This document shows, piece after piece, positions 1 through 11,384 of a DNA stretch of 64,000 bases. The stretch covers positions 1,888,930 through 1,952,929 of the forward strand of contig CM065325.1 in assembly GCA_033032175.1 (NCBI GenBank). Direction: 5' to 3'. The position numbers and the translations under genes were made by a program. The notes under the pieces were generated by a model. That model had not been told where the DNA came from and did no database searches. It saw only the letters and a list, made by a program, of their open reading frames with translations. Within the stretch, counting starts at the first letter, position 1, and every line of letters begins with the position of its first letter. The stretch is from Saturnia japonica (Eukaryota > Arthropoda > Insecta > Lepidoptera > Saturniidae).

Positions 1-200
1 ATAATTGACGGTATACCACCGAAGAGCGCGCCTTAACTTTTCACGTAAGCACTTAAATTGATTAAACCTTCAATGGAGTAACGTTCTCATTTTTGAAGAA
101 TGTAAGATCATGCTGTATGGTAACGACGGAAGAAAGAAGATGTATCGAAAAGAGGGAAAGCATTTTGCACATTGCTGTAATGAAGAAAGATTCAGTTACG
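1..200 (+). pseudogene. Tc1-like transposase fragment (left-edge copy)
   Basis: The translation reads as the stretch around the first catalytic aspartate of a Tc1-family transposase (…SNVLIFEECKIMLYGNDGRK…), with the usual FSDE reduced to FEEC, so the first catalytic Asp is already lost. It ends abruptly after '…ERFSYG'. The same truncation point occurs in the longer copy at 12319-12900, which shows the element was broken before the segment was duplicated. Confidence 0.7.
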
Positions 201-438
201 GGCGGAATAATTGTACATTATTGTCCTAATAAAATATGTTGAAGACAAATAGTTCGTAAGAATATCAAACTGAGTTAAAAAAGGTTATTTTAAAGTAAAT
301 AAATAAAGTTTTTTTATTTTTTTATTTTTAGTGCATTTTTTCAGAGTAAATAGTATTTTGGAGTCGGTTTTGTTTTTGTGAAAAAAAGTTTATTTCTTCC
401 TTTTTAGTGAGTCTTTCTTACTGTAGGTAACTGGTTTA

Positions 439-760
439 TTGAAAACGAATGTGGGTAGGTCTTCTAAACGCCCTACATATAATGGCAGCAAAATATCAGA
501 TAATGTAATTCCTAAAGACGTCAATAAAACCGGTGTTTTTCTATCATTGATAAAAATGGGCGTAAAATCCCGAGTAATGTTAAGATTTCCGACCCTGAAG
601 AACCCACGGAGCTATGGGCATAATAAAAAGAATATTGGCCGGTCTTAACAAGAGGTACCACTGGAGGGTGAGGAGCTACCGGAAGCCGTGTACGTAAAAT
701 TTGATGACGTAACAATTGGTCTCAGGCTAAAAGATAGTAACTGGTGCATCAAAGCTTGAA
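439..760 (+). pseudogene. PIF1-like helicase C-terminal relic (probably Helitron-derived)
   Basis: The plus frame gives '…LIKMGVKSRVMLR…' followed, after stops, by '…LPEAVYVKFDDVTIGLRLKD'. These resemble the late motifs of PIF1-family helicases (GA-x-VMLR-N and LP-x-x-VYV-x-FDD), the helicase type carried by Helitrons. Stop codons interrupt the frame, so this is a relic. An almost identical relic lies at 13392-13715. The family call rests on these two short motifs only; the AT-rich 200-438 stretch before it shows no gene. Confidence 0.45.
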
Positions 761-889
761 GGGCTTAATGTTGTCAGACTTGGAGGCCAACAAATTAACA
801 AATCGACCACACGACTCGAATTATACGAATATTATAATTAAAATCACTTGTAGGTAGAGTGCATTTCATGACAATTTCATGAAACCCAA

Positions 890-1190
890 ACACGGCAAGA
901 TTACATTGTTTTATTACGGAGTGCATTTTTATATAACAAAGGTGGCAAACAAGCATACAGCCCGCCTGATGGTAAGCGGATACCGTAGCCTATGGATGCA
1001 TTTACCATCACTAGCGCGTTGTTAACCTTTAACCCGCTACCTCAAAGAGCTCTGGAAACCCTACTGAGCGCAGGAACACAACACTAGGTTATTTAGCTGC
1101 GATATTCTGTACGGTATTCTACTAGTGGGGCTGTCCCAGGTAGACACAAATCTCCAAAGAAATTTCCCTGCGCGCCTTACCTTTTTTTTA
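890..1190 (+). repeat. SINE-like lepidopteran repeat
   Basis: The block begins near 'gcccgcctgatggtaagc' and continues with 'taccatcactagcgcg' and 'ctctggaaaccctactgag'. Reverse-orientation members of the same family lie at 5319-5485, 18060-18220 and 28960-29160, and a plus copy at 13965-14215. The copy at 13965 is at the equivalent place in unit B, so insertion predates the duplication. Confidence 0.6.
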
Positions 1191-1191
1191 C

Positions 1192-1560
1192 CAAGATTGT
1201 GGCAAACAAGCATGCGGTCCGCCTGATGGTAAGCGGTCATCGCAGCCTATGGACGCTTACACACATGTATCACTTGCACGTTACCGGCCCTTTGAAAACC
1301 TATTTACCCCATTTTTAAAGAATACTGTTATAGACCGCCAGGAAAACTTCAGCACTAGTGAGCTTATTCCACAAAAGGAGCGTTCGCGTAAGAATATTCC
1401 TCTGAAACCGGACTGTCCGCGACCATTTAGGTTCCAAAGTGTGAGGATGAACTCCCTACCCATGGTGAGTGGTGCGTTGGTGGAAAGTAGCCGCTGGTAT
1501 CATACCGAACAGTTCCTCGGAACATAACCCATTACACAAACGGTAGAACATGCAAAAGGA
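1192..1560 (+). repeat. Second dispersed repeat with 'gcccgcctgatgg'-type core
   Basis: It starts with a second 'gtggcaaacaagcatg…ccgcctgatggtaagcgg' core and then runs into sequence whose minus strand reads 'GREFILTLWNLNGRGQSG…GIFLRERSFCGI', which occurs again at 14300-14545. This is a dispersed repeat, not a host gene: both copies are at the same place relative to genes A and B and neither has splice or start context. Confidence 0.5.
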
Positions 1561-1689
1561 GGCAAGGGAAGAGGAACATTCCACATTCGTGCTATTTGTT
1601 GTTAAGTTAGGTACAACTAGTCTTGGATATTGCATAAATTACCAATATATCAATCACTGTATAGTGATTTCAACTACTGAAACGTATGT

Positions 1690-1945
1690 TTCTCATTCGA
1701 TTTTGAAGAGTTTTCAGGTGTATCTTCGAATTCCAAGGTTCAATGCCAATGAAATGAAAATGGTATCCACCTGAATATATTCTCTTTACAACAAAAAAAT
1801 AATATATTAAATCGGTTTATAAATTTCGGAGTTATGTGGTAACAAACATTAAAAAAAAAACAACCGAATTGATAACCTCCTCGTTTTATTGAAGTCGGTA
1901 AAAATAGCAAAAGTGCGTGGATAATAATTGCGAGCACTATGACTT
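1690..1945 (+). repeat. Dispersed repeat ending in 'gaagtcggt'
   Basis: The stretch from 'cgattttgaagagttttcagg' to 'attgaagtcggtaaaaa' recurs in unit B at 14740-14945, and a diverged relative lies at 60265-60500 in gene E intron 6. It has no coding potential. The flank 'gtgcgtggataataattgcgagc' just after it recurs in diverged form near 34250. Confidence 0.5.
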
Positions 1946-2799
1946 ATTAAATTTGTACTTTAATTTTTCTTTTACGTTTGATCTTTTCTATATAAAGTGG
2001 GAATATCTTATTTAAATCCCCAATATCTGGGCGACCGAGCTGCGCTGGTTTTCATATAAAATAAAAACACCAGTCTAGGTAAATTTGGAATGTAAATTGT
2101 ATCTAAATACAAGGTTTTATCCAAACTATTAGAGCCGTTGCCGAGAAATGAATCACATTATACTAGCTATACTATACTATAGCTATATTATAGCTATACT
2201 ACCTATATATACTAGTAGTATTTTAACGGCTTCGCACACATTGGTTACGAAGGAATTATTTACATTCCCTAATTTTATTTTTATCATAATATTGACAATT
2301 CATTTAGGCTATTTAGGCTATTTAGGCTAATTGAGAAAAATGACATACTATACTGCCCGTGTAATTTCATCAAATTTTTTACAGCGTTTTTTACGACACC
2401 TAAATTTATTCTTGACGATTCTTACAGCCATTGAATTATGAAATGACGTATGCTTCCCGTCTACAAAATTTCATAAAAATCAGTCAAATTGTTTTTGAGT
2501 TAAATTCTGACATACAAATATAGATATTGGCAAAAAATATTAATGACATTTTCGTAATACAAATTTTTTAAAAAATATATGTATAGACAGAACTACATAT
2601 TTATTATTATAGAGTATTTTGCCTATTGTCAATTGGAGAAAGGATTTGTCAAAGGTTCGTCGATAATATTTTTATAAACTGTAAAATAATGCACAAATTT
2701 TATTTAGATTGAGTAATAAAAAAATTGAGAGACGAAAATCATTACTGCGTAATAAATGCGTGTTAGAACGTATCACACCGTTAGTTATTTATATTCCTA
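1946..2799. other. AT-rich intergenic DNA, no gene
   Basis: I see no gene here. The block contains a palindrome-rich AT stretch (about 2160-2220) and a short tandem repeat of 'ttaggctat' at 2306-2330, with three units here but fewer in the matching place in unit B (about 15342-15358). The rest aligns with 15000-15825. Confidence 0.6.
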
Positions 2800-3047
2800 T
2801 AGTATTTTTTTTTTTTTTGGTACATGTTGCTTCACAGCACATTTAACACAAAATATACATTTGTTATGTTTTGGAATCATGTAGTGCCAATTACGAAACA
2901 ATTATTATTAAATTTTGTTTATTATGCAGCGGTTAAATATTTATATACATAAAAAATATCATTGTGAAGTATTATGTGTTTCTATATCTCAATGTGAGTA
3001 GGAGTGTGAATAGAATCTGTGTGTAGTGTGCGTGTGCGTGAGAGTGA
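2800..3047 (-). mobile_element. Poly-T-headed insertion unique to unit A
   Basis: Unit B reads straight from 'tattcctata' into the conserved promoter block (15820-15832), and unit C does likewise (26752-26768). Unit A has about 245 extra bases here that begin with a long T run. A T-headed insertion absent from sister copies looks like a reverse-oriented short retroposon. I could not define a clean target duplication. Confidence 0.5.
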
Positions 3048-3677
3048 ACTGAAAACCTTCAAATCATAGAAAAAAGGAAAAAACTGAAGCGCGGCGGAGA
3101 CCAATCAATATGCTTATGCCTTAAAATAAGATTGGCTGTTTTGTTTTCTATCAATTCCGATTCTCCCGCTTGTTCACTAGATTTAATAGTAGAAGCAGGA
3201 ACCCAAACGAAAAGATCTTGTATTCTGATATTTCTTAACTGGTATTGTATAAAAGTACTGCTAATTATTGCACAACTGACAAACATTCAAATACTGCTTA
3301 TATTTTGGGACACCCGATAGACAGTATTAAAGTCGCGGATAAAGAAAGGGTTAAACCAACATAATTTGAACCGGATGATTTTGATTCACACCTTTCTTAC
3401 AATATTAACGAGTCCCATATTTATAATACCTCCAATATTCTGTAATTATACAATATGTTAATTTGGAAAATGAAACCAACCATGATAATATTTTGAAACG
3501 TTAATTGTGCATTAATAAATACAAATACCCAATTACGAATAAAATGTCCTTTATCGTTAGGACAAAGACACATTCAATTAATTTAAATTTGAAATTTATA
3601 TCTTGCGATAATTGGAGACTTATAAAAGGGGCCTGTTGTTCTCGTATTCCAACAGCAAAGTTTTAATCATTGGAATA
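3048..3677 (+). promoter_or_regulatory. Upstream region of gene A, conserved in all four copies
   Basis: This block aligns with 15829-16425 (B), 26763-27385 (C) and, split by an insertion, 36600-36755 plus 38924-39360 (D). Shared landmarks include 'aacgttaattgtgcattaat', 'acccaattacg', 'tttatcgttag' and 'cgcgataattgg'. The last two contain GATA-type cores. The TATA box at 3621 lies 57 bp before the ATG. Conservation may reflect shared descent alone; a regulatory role is inferred. Confidence 0.6.
3621..3628 (+). promoter_or_regulatory. TATA box of gene A
   Basis: TATAAAAG, 57 bp upstream of the start codon. Equivalent boxes precede B (16370-16377), C (27334-27341) and D (39305-39312, TATAAAAA). 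The position is the same in every copy, so it is probably the core promoter. Confidence 0.7.
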
Positions 3678-6600
3678 ATGTATACCCGTCTATCAGTTTT
3701 GATTATACTCTTGCAGTGCCTATTGGAAAATATAACATGTGAAGTGCTACTTGGCAAGGTAAGTTATTTACATAATTATTCAATTACGTATAAAAAAAAA
3801 AAGTCATGTTTTAAATTAAAAATTACAGAAAGAGCCTCAACTTAGTGGACTTTTTGCTCCCGTATTCACGCCAATGAACGAACTGGGAGCTCTAAATTTA
3901 TCAATCATTCCTGAATATGCTAAGCACATTAAAAAATCTGGTCTCGATGGAGTTGTTGGTAAGTAGTTAGCTGGTAAGCCCTTTCTTCTTCAATATTGAC
4001 TGCTTCCTCTTGGAGAAGATTATTACTACGTACTGTCATTATCGAGTGGAAAATGGTTTCTTTGTAGTAATCCTACTTTAAAACCGTCAATCGACTTCTT
4101 CATGTCAACCCGAAAACACTTCATTTGGCTTCATTAAATATTACGATTGAATAGAATTGAATTTAATAGAACGAAATTAAAACTTCTAATGAGAGTTTTT
4201 GCTGGGATCTTAAGCTGCCGTGTTGTGGTTTTTATTTTAATTCAAGGTTCTTTGACCATATATTATGTAATAGTAGTGATATTTTGCATTATGTAGTTTG
4301 GTTATTGTGCATACGTGAAATGGATTATAAATATAAACTGGAAACATATTTTGAGATGTTACAAAAACTCCCTAGATAGGTCTAAAAAGGGACCCACCAT
4401 CTTGTTGAACCCACTTTGAATATTAGAAAATACTATGAAGGCATAGGCACTGGCAAGTGCTTTTACAACGCCAAATCAAGAAAAAGAACAAGAAACTTCT
4501 AATATCAAATTGCCAAAAAATCGTAAGCCTCTTAGGTGTCTCGTAAGGTGATTATGTGAGGTAATGAAGGTATCGTAACTAATTATTATTAAGCGTAGAA
4601 AAGAATAAAAGGTATTTTTCCAAGTCCTTCAAAATAAGGTTTACAAATGCGTAATTATAATAAGATGCAATATTGGCACATAAGCTCATTATATAATTTT
4701 TAAAAGTACAAAAATTTCACATATCATTATACGTTAAAGTAAATTTTTGATTAGAGATATAATCGTAGTGGTTTTCTTTTACAGTGGCCGGAATCGGAGG
4801 GGCGGTTTATAACCTCGGCGTCGGCGAGAAGAAGAAGTTAATTGACGCATGGGTGTCAGCAGGCAAGCCGCTGGGTATTAAAATCATAGCGCAAATTGGA
4901 GGAATGCCAATACCTGATACATTAGAACTGGTAAAAACAATAATAATAATAACAGAAGAAAAGCATAAGTAGTAACATAAGGTAATTTCATCAGTACATA
5001 ATATATATTGTTGAACAAATGAAGAAATAACGTATGCGGCTTATTCAGGTACACATCATGCAAAGATCCATCCCGAAAAATATACTAAAAACGAAAAAGA
5101 AGTTTCAGTGACTTTCCTCAGTGCATTACATTTCAAAATAAGTCCGTGAATATCGTTGTTGTATTTGGAAGACGATTTATAGCCCTTTTCATCTATTTTG
5201 ATGACATTCAACATAATATCTACCTCGCCTACTCTTTAGTCGAACTACACAAGTGTGAGCAGTGTCATGAGTGCTGTCAAATTTATACATTATGACGTCT
5301 AAATTTCTCTACCCTGCAGAAGATCCAAGCTAAATAACTTTGTGCTGGTTCCTAGAGCGAGTAGAGTTTGGAGCTTCTTGGGCTAGTGGGGTTAAAAGGC
5401 GACAACGCGCTAGTGATACCTATAGTATTACAAGTGTCTATAGGCCACGATAGCCCCTTACTATCAGGCGGGCCGTATGTATATACTGGGTATTAGGAGA
5501 CCGCTCCCGAAAACGAAGACAGACGATAGCACTAATGACACCTTTGATAATGGGTCAGAAAAAAAATCGATCCTAATGAAAAAAAATCATATTTTTAAAA
5601 CGTTTTATTAGCATTATTCACCCTCCATCATGTTAGCACAGCCAATTGAAACGATAATTAAACAAAAAAAAAAATTACTTTAGTAAAAAAAAACCAGCAA
5701 TGAAACACAAAATCAAAAACAGCTGACGTCGGGTCAATGGGTCGAGTTTAAATATCGCTGTCTGTCAAGTCGCTGTGGCAGAAATACTGGCCCTAGTATA
5801 CGATCCTTAAATAAACCTGCCCATACGTTAACCGAACATCAGGTTTGGTACCCAGTTTGTAGAACAGCGTGCGGGTTCACCTCGGAATACACGTGTGTAT
5901 TTCTTCGGTTCCACAGCCCGTTTCTGGTAAATGTTGACTCGTCCGTCTAGATGACGTGCTCAATGAAATTAGGGACACGTTGTTGCTTGTATAATAACCA
6001 ACGGCAGAAAACTCACCGGCAGTCGTGATCGCCGGGTACCAAAGCTTGCACTTTGTATGGCCGCATTCGGTTACGTTTTAACACCTTGTGAACTGTCTAG
6101 TATGACACACTTGTTCCATTCTGACGCCTTAACAATTTGGCGATACTTCGTGTACCTAAGTTCGGATATCGGCGAACGACATCTAAAATGCGCTCCTCGG
6201 ACTGAACAGCCACTTGACTTCCACCTCCTGCCGCTACTGGAGCAATGGGCCGATTTTCCAACACTCGCTGAAATGCTGCTGTTATGAGACGAGAGTCAGC
6301 CGGATGTCGAGCTGTCGGGAATCTCTCTCGGTAAATTCGCAATGCACGCGAAGCATTCCCGTGAGCTTCTCCAAGGCACATTAACATGTTACCGTATTCA
6401 CGAGCACTATAAACGTACGCGTTAGGCATTATTAAAAAAAAAACAATAATAAAAACCACACAAACTTAACAAGAGATACAAAACGTAACATTAAAATAAT
6501 AACAAGAATTTAATTAACAATACGACTGAACGAATATCTGTCGCTCATGCGCACATGAAAATCTAAATGCAACTGACTCAAAAACTAAAAATGTTATGTG

Positions 6601-9600
6601 TGGTTTTATGAAACCACGGTAAAAGTGAAACTTTTTTTCACATTAACTAACAAAAACAAACGAAATAGCGAGCGCCTTTCACTTTATCCCTACTCCGCGG
6701 CCGACCATCACGCGACATGCAACACACAGACCTAAAAGTTTGATACGATCTAATAAAAGTTTCACTTTAAAAATACTAAACTTAATAATCAATCAGGCCA
6801 AAACAAACCGCTCCTATAATTTTACGTTTAAGTGAGGTGGGCCGCGGCCGCTGTTGACGGCACTTTGATCATTTCCACAGACCGATAAAGCGTTAGACAT
6901 TCCCAACTTTTATTTTACAAGATGAGTTACCCCTACTGATTAGTCTTTTTATGGAATTTAGAAGTTATAGCTGTCATTTTTAATACAATTAGACGATCAA
7001 TTGTACCCTGACGTAACAAGAAGCTCGTTACTACAAAAATGATATTAAATTAATCTAGTTGGATATTCACGTACACAATTATAAAAACTAATTAATCTTT
7101 ATGTTTGATTTTGTACATGAAATTAAAAATTAAATGGTACAGAATAATTTAATAGTTGAAATTAATTGCAATTATGATCGACAGTCAATTAATCTATCAG
7201 AAGGAATTTAAAATAGAATTGTTGTACTTTAAGTTAACAGACTTTTCGTTTTTAGTCCGGCCAATACTTTAATTTGAAAACAGGTATGTACGTCACAAAA
7301 ATAGAAATTTACTTGCAGGTTTTATCGTGAACGCCGCCTCTAATTCTTTTATGTCGCTTGCAAATTTAGTACCTACACCAGCGCAGGTCGAAATTGCGAA
7401 AGTGCGAAAAACCTAAAGTGTAGTACTGTAATACATAATGCATTGTTTCGTAATGAGTTAGATAGAAAAAATGAGGAAATTTTACGATGTGTATTTCTGA
7501 TTCTTACAAAACAAAACACAGTAGTGACAATAATTAATTTAGTATGTGCAGATTCTACGTCACAAGGTTCAGTTTGAACCTTATTTCATAAGGCCACGGA
7601 GGATTTAAATCGGTAAGCTGTTTCATACCTAACTTTTTTATAAATCACTTAGTACTGAACTGATCTGATTGATACATAATACATCAGAATACTACTAAAA
7701 ATACAAAATTTAATTTAAATTTCATTGATGTAATTTTTTCATTAGTGGGAAATCGAATCCGATACTTTGATCGGATTGAAAGCGGCTAGGTAGACACTAG
7801 CACAGTGGCAAAGTAGATAAGTTAGGTATTTAGACAAATGTTGTAAATCAGTATTTGTGCGATCGCTAGCTGCTGGCTGCGTGAGATTGGCGCCGCGCCT
7901 GCGCTCGGGCGTCAATTGACCCGATGTCAGCTGTTTTTGATTTTGTTTCATTGCTGGTTTTTTTTTTTTAGTAAAGTAATGTATTTTTTTGTTTAATTAT
8001 CGTTTCATTTGGCTGTACTAACATGATGGAGTGTGAATAATGCTAATAAAATGTTTTAAAAATATGATTTTTTTTTTCATCAGGATCGATGTTTTTTCTG
8101 ACCCATTATCAAAGATGTCATTAATACTATCGTCTGTTTTCGTTTTCGGGAGCGGTCTCCTAATACCCAGTATATTATAATAAATACAAGTCGTTGAGCG
8201 CAATTCAATATTTTATAATACAAAATTGATTACTCTTCAAACTGTTTTCCGTAAAATGAAAAGACCATAATATCTTTCTCAGGCAAAGCACGCAGTTGTC
8301 GCAAAAGTGGACGGAGTTTCGCTTTCTCCATCGCCGTGCCTCCAGCTGGATTCACCCGAGCAGTTCGCGAAATCACTAGAGAATCTAGCAAAGGTTACAA
8401 AGACTTTACCAATTATCTACAATAACGAAGGCTGCGGTGCTGTTAAAAACGGTAATATACAGTTAAAATAAATCATAGTGATGATAGAGAAGATGTTGAA
8501 ATATTATATACGAAAAACATTCTGTGATATTATGTTTCAGAGAAAAAAACGGAGCACAGTTTTTTTAATTCGTTGTAGATTTTTCTTTTTTTTAATTTTA
8601 GCGTTTTGTCCACAATCTCATCTTGTTAAATGACGATGTGGCCTAAGATGATAACATACGAAACCTAGTGGAAGGACAGGCTCTCAAGTGCAGCTACCGG
8701 AGCACAGTATTTGTCGACAGATCTTCAACTTGAGGGTGGTAGCTAGCCAAGCGGCCAATAGAAAAAGTCTTACCACCTTTCTACGGTTTAATCACGATAC
8801 TTTCCGTCACCTAAAGCCCAGGCTCATTGCAGGCATTTGAACTCACGTTGATTGACTCTATATCCGTATACGCTACGACCAAACTATTGCTAGTTCAGTC
8901 ATCATTAGGCATCAATCGAGCCGCTTCAGCTGCGCAGGAACATCACCTGGCTAAGCGTGTTCTATCGTCTGTACCATGGTGAGTGTTCTGAAGAGCTGTT
9001 CAATCTAATACCTCCTCTTCCTTCCACAAAAGATCCACACGCGCTGGACTTCGGAGTCACAGTTTTACGGTAAACTCCATGTTGGCACGAACTAAAAAGC
9101 TCTATGACTTATCTTCGTTGTACCGTGAAGCTGTGGAACCTTCTCCTGATTAATGTGTTTCCTCCTTCTTACGAATTCGGGTCCTTTAGTAGCGTAGCGT
9201 GAATAAATATTTATGCAGGCCGGCATGATGGCAGCGACCGCCGATGAATTTAGATTTGTGGATGGTCATCGTTGTATTTGCACGGTGCTGTCTGTGGTTT
9301 TAAGAGCTACTAAAAACGTCAATCGATAAAGGTTTGGTGATAATATCGCTCATATATCAAAATAATATTAGGTATATTACATGTATATTTTAGAATATAT
9401 AGCAGAATACTTCAAAAAGGCTTCGGAGAAAAATCCACAATTCAAAGGACTGAAGATAAGCATAAGAGGTGCTGTGCTTATAACGGCTACAACAAAAATA
9501 AGAAAGGACCAAGAATTATTTATCCTTGATGATGTAAGTTATTCCTTTGTTACATACTCTCATTAATTACAATACATCGAGAGAGTGATGCGTGGATTGT

Positions 9601-10855
9601 TTTGGGCATGCAAAGAGGATGAATGAGACGAATGAAAAATGACGACAGATTTATAAGACGAGTGGGAATTGGAAAGTTGGAAGAGGAAGGCCTAGACGAA
9701 CGTTTCACGATCAAATCCGAGACGTTCTGGAGAAAGTCAGGTCGAAGTACACTAAACCGACAAGCATTTATGAAAAGATTGAGGAATGTTCAAGAAGCGA
9801 AAGTTGTATGCCAGATATCCAGTGGAAGGGCATGTTCTCTACCTACTTCGTTTGGGAAACAAGCGTAGTTTATGTATATATGTACATATGTAATTACAAT
9901 AAAAAATTGAATAAGAAATAACCCGACTGCAACACAAACACTTGACTAAAAAAATATTATTATAAGTATTAAGTAAAAATAAAAATCATCGAATCAGTGA
10001 AACCAGAAGGATACCGGTATACTTCCTTTTCTTATTTAATGGCAACGAGTGTTTATAAATAACTGTGCCAATAATTTCTAATCTTCAGAGTTCAAAGAAC
10101 GCTTTACCATAATGATGGCTCTGTTGTTGAAACTGTTTAGTGAATTTGTATGGCAATTTGAAAATCATGCTTCTAGTTCTGTTATTATTAATTCAAAATA
10201 ATCAAACTATATCATGCAAAACGCCAGCAATATTTATTTAATTTATGGCAAAATACTGTGAGGCTATGTATTAAAAAAAACCCCCATAATATGACAAATC
10301 ATGATCTCACCAAAACTTTCACTGGATGATTATTTTTTAATACAATAAGAAAACTATAATAAAGTCACTCAAAGAAATATATAATGATCTAGCCTTGTTT
10401 AATAATTATATTCAATTTTAAATATTACACAGGAAGCAATTGCATCAGGAATACTATTAGGATACGACTCTTTCATCGCACCCGCTGTGAGCCTCTTCCC
10501 GGAGCTTGTAAAAAAGATAATAGCATCCGTTAAATCAGCAGACCTCCACACAGCTAGGAAGTACCAAGAGAAGCTTACTAAGCTGATTGTATTTATTAAA
10601 TCACAAGGTAATTTAATTTTAATCATAATTACATAATATTTTTATATAGGAGATAAAGAAGTAAAAAGAAAGAAATTTGCAACAAACCTTCTTTTTTCAG
10701 GAACTGATGGTGTAACACCGCTTAAAGTGACTTTCCAAATAATAACCGGCATCAAGGTTGGCCCAACAAGGTTCCCGTTGAAACCTGTACCCCAGAAAGA
10801 TATTACAGCAATCAAATCTATATTAAGAGAAGAGGGTATTAAAATTGCCAAATAA
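3678..10855 (+). CDS. Gene A: secreted N-acetylneuraminate lyase-like protein, intact, seven exons
   Basis: Exons: 3678-3758, 3829-3958, 4785-4930, 8283-8451, 9394-9533, 10433-10607, 10701-10855. All introns are GT-AG and all phases agree, giving 331 residues; human NPL is about 320. Exon 1 encodes a signal peptide (MYTRLSVLIILLQCLLENITC). Exon 2 has the family start (LSGLFAPVFTPMNELG). The GTTGE substrate-binding loop is GIGGA here, and the Y-x-x-P motif is YNNEG, so the Thr, Tyr and Pro are lost. The Schiff-base lysine persists (FKGLK, exon 5), as does an Asp-Glu pair spanning the exon 5/6 junction (DDEAIASG). The C-terminus keeps ITGIKVGPTR. The family is established; classic sialic-acid aldolase activity is unlikely, and the function is unknown. 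Intron 3 is enlarged by a 2.7-kb transposon. An AATAAA at 10912-10917 follows the stop. Confidence 0.85.
5319..5485 (-). repeat. SINE-like repeat in gene A intron 3
   Basis: Reverse-oriented member of the 'gcccgcctgatag…gcgcgttgtcgcc' family. Copies at the matching place in B (18060-18220) and C (28960-29160) show that it was in intron 3 before the gene was duplicated. The transposon at 5486 landed at its outer end. Confidence 0.6.
5486..5740 (+). repeat. Left long terminal inverted repeat
   Basis: Pairs with 7914-8170. Similarity is high over the full length, with small length changes in the A and T runs. The inner boundary falls near 'cgggtcaat'. Confidence 0.8.
5741..6429 (-). pseudogene. 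Broken Tc1/mariner-superfamily transposase with DUF4817-type N-terminus
   Basis: From the ATG at 6429 the minus strand reads a helix-turn-helix N-terminus (YSAREYGNMLMCLGEAHGNA…RIYRERFP), a typical insect DUF4817-type start, then a second helix-turn-helix (…RRYPNLGTRSIAKLLRRQ). Further on, an interrupted frame gives '…NFIEHVI-stop-TDESTF', with the first catalytic Asp (TDE), then '…WNRRNTHVYSEVNPHAV' and 'VNVWAGLFKDRILGPVF'. A stop replaces a Trp codon just before TDESTF. The second and third catalytic residues are missing because the coding region is cut off at the left inverted repeat. Confidence 0.65.
7914..8170 (-). repeat. Right long terminal inverted repeat
   Basis: Reverse complement of 5486-5740; ends 'ctcctaatacccag' followed by the TATA target duplication. 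Confidence 0.8.
8600..8870 (+). repeat. SINE-like repeat in gene A intron 4
   Basis: It contains 'cctagtggaaggacaggctctcaa', 'caacttgagggtggtagct' and 'tttccgtcacc' landmarks. Copies at the same intron position in B (18740-18985), C (29640-29845) and D (41760-42000) show it was inserted before the four genes separated. Others lie at 23441-23580 and 59880-60110. Confidence 0.6.
8880..9300 (+). pseudogene. LINE reverse-transcriptase C-terminal relic in intron 4
   Basis: The frame reads as the last part of a non-LTR retrotransposon polyprotein: '…SVFYRLYHGECSEELFNL' (best in the C copy, 29945 onward), then '…VKLWN…VFPPSYE'. Stops and shifts interrupt it. Equivalent relics are at 19025-19430 (B), 29895-30300 (C) and, shortened, about 42000-42230 (D), so it predates duplication of the gene family. 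Confidence 0.55.
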
Positions 10856-10911
10856 GTAAATCTATGAATCAAGATCTGAGGCGATGGAGACTATATTATT
10901 ATGTTTGATCC

Positions 10912-10917
10912 AATAAA
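10912..10917 (+). terminator. Polyadenylation signal of gene A
   Basis: AATAAA, 57 bp after the stop. Conserved at 21705-21710 (B), 33657-33662 (C) and 45525-45530 region (D). Confidence 0.65.
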
Positions 10918-11384
10918 CTTTATCTCTCTCTATGTTTTTATTTTTATTTTTTTTAGCTTAGAGATTGTTTATTTTGTTTAAACGCACTTATCCTTGGAAC
11001 GATCAATGAGATATGAAAAATTCTTTTTGCGTTTTTTAGCTTAGTTTTAGAGAAAGATTTTAAGCTATATAATTTCACGCTACGGGTCTAAGTAGCGGAG
11101 CAATAACCATGAACATCAAGGATTTTGGCAAGCTATAAAAAGCAAAAAGAATTTAATCCTCAAATCCTCATTCGATTTTAGAAGAATTATAATCGAAAGT
11201 AGCTATAGACATTAAAAAATATGTGAGAAATTTTGATTAGCCTTATCGCCTCTTTCATTAGTGTTCCGAAAGTTCCACAATTAGGTCTTTGTATTAAAAT
11301 CGAATGCACTCATTGTTTTCTTGTTTTCTTTTCAATAGAGTAACGATAATACAAAATCACAGCTTTTTACTAAATGCATATGAA

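Larger units (their letters stand above)
5486..8170 (-). mobile_element. DNA transposon with ~255-bp terminal inverted repeats
   Basis: The element begins 'ctgggtattaggagaccgct' and ends with the reverse complement. The inverted repeats run 5486-5740 and 7914-8170. It is flanked by TATA on both sides (5482-5485 and 8171-8174). Unit B has the empty site at about 18225-18240, with a single run of TA dinucleotides, so the element entered intron 3 of gene A after the A/B duplication. It is 2,685 bp long. A damaged transposase lies inside, and 6430-7913 shows no further coding sequence. The TATA/TA target fits the IS630-Tc1-mariner group. Confidence 0.85.

Noticed and set aside
2160..2220. AT-rich palindromic stretch considered as a replication or hairpin element
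   Set aside because: Simple 'tatagctatac' repetition that is also present, slightly altered, in unit B; no further support.
3132..3320. Small open frame upstream of gene A, with a relative at 26844-27098 upstream of C (MAVLFSIN…)
   Set aside because: It lies in the promoter homology block, the frame is not kept in B and D, and there are no splice sites or start context.
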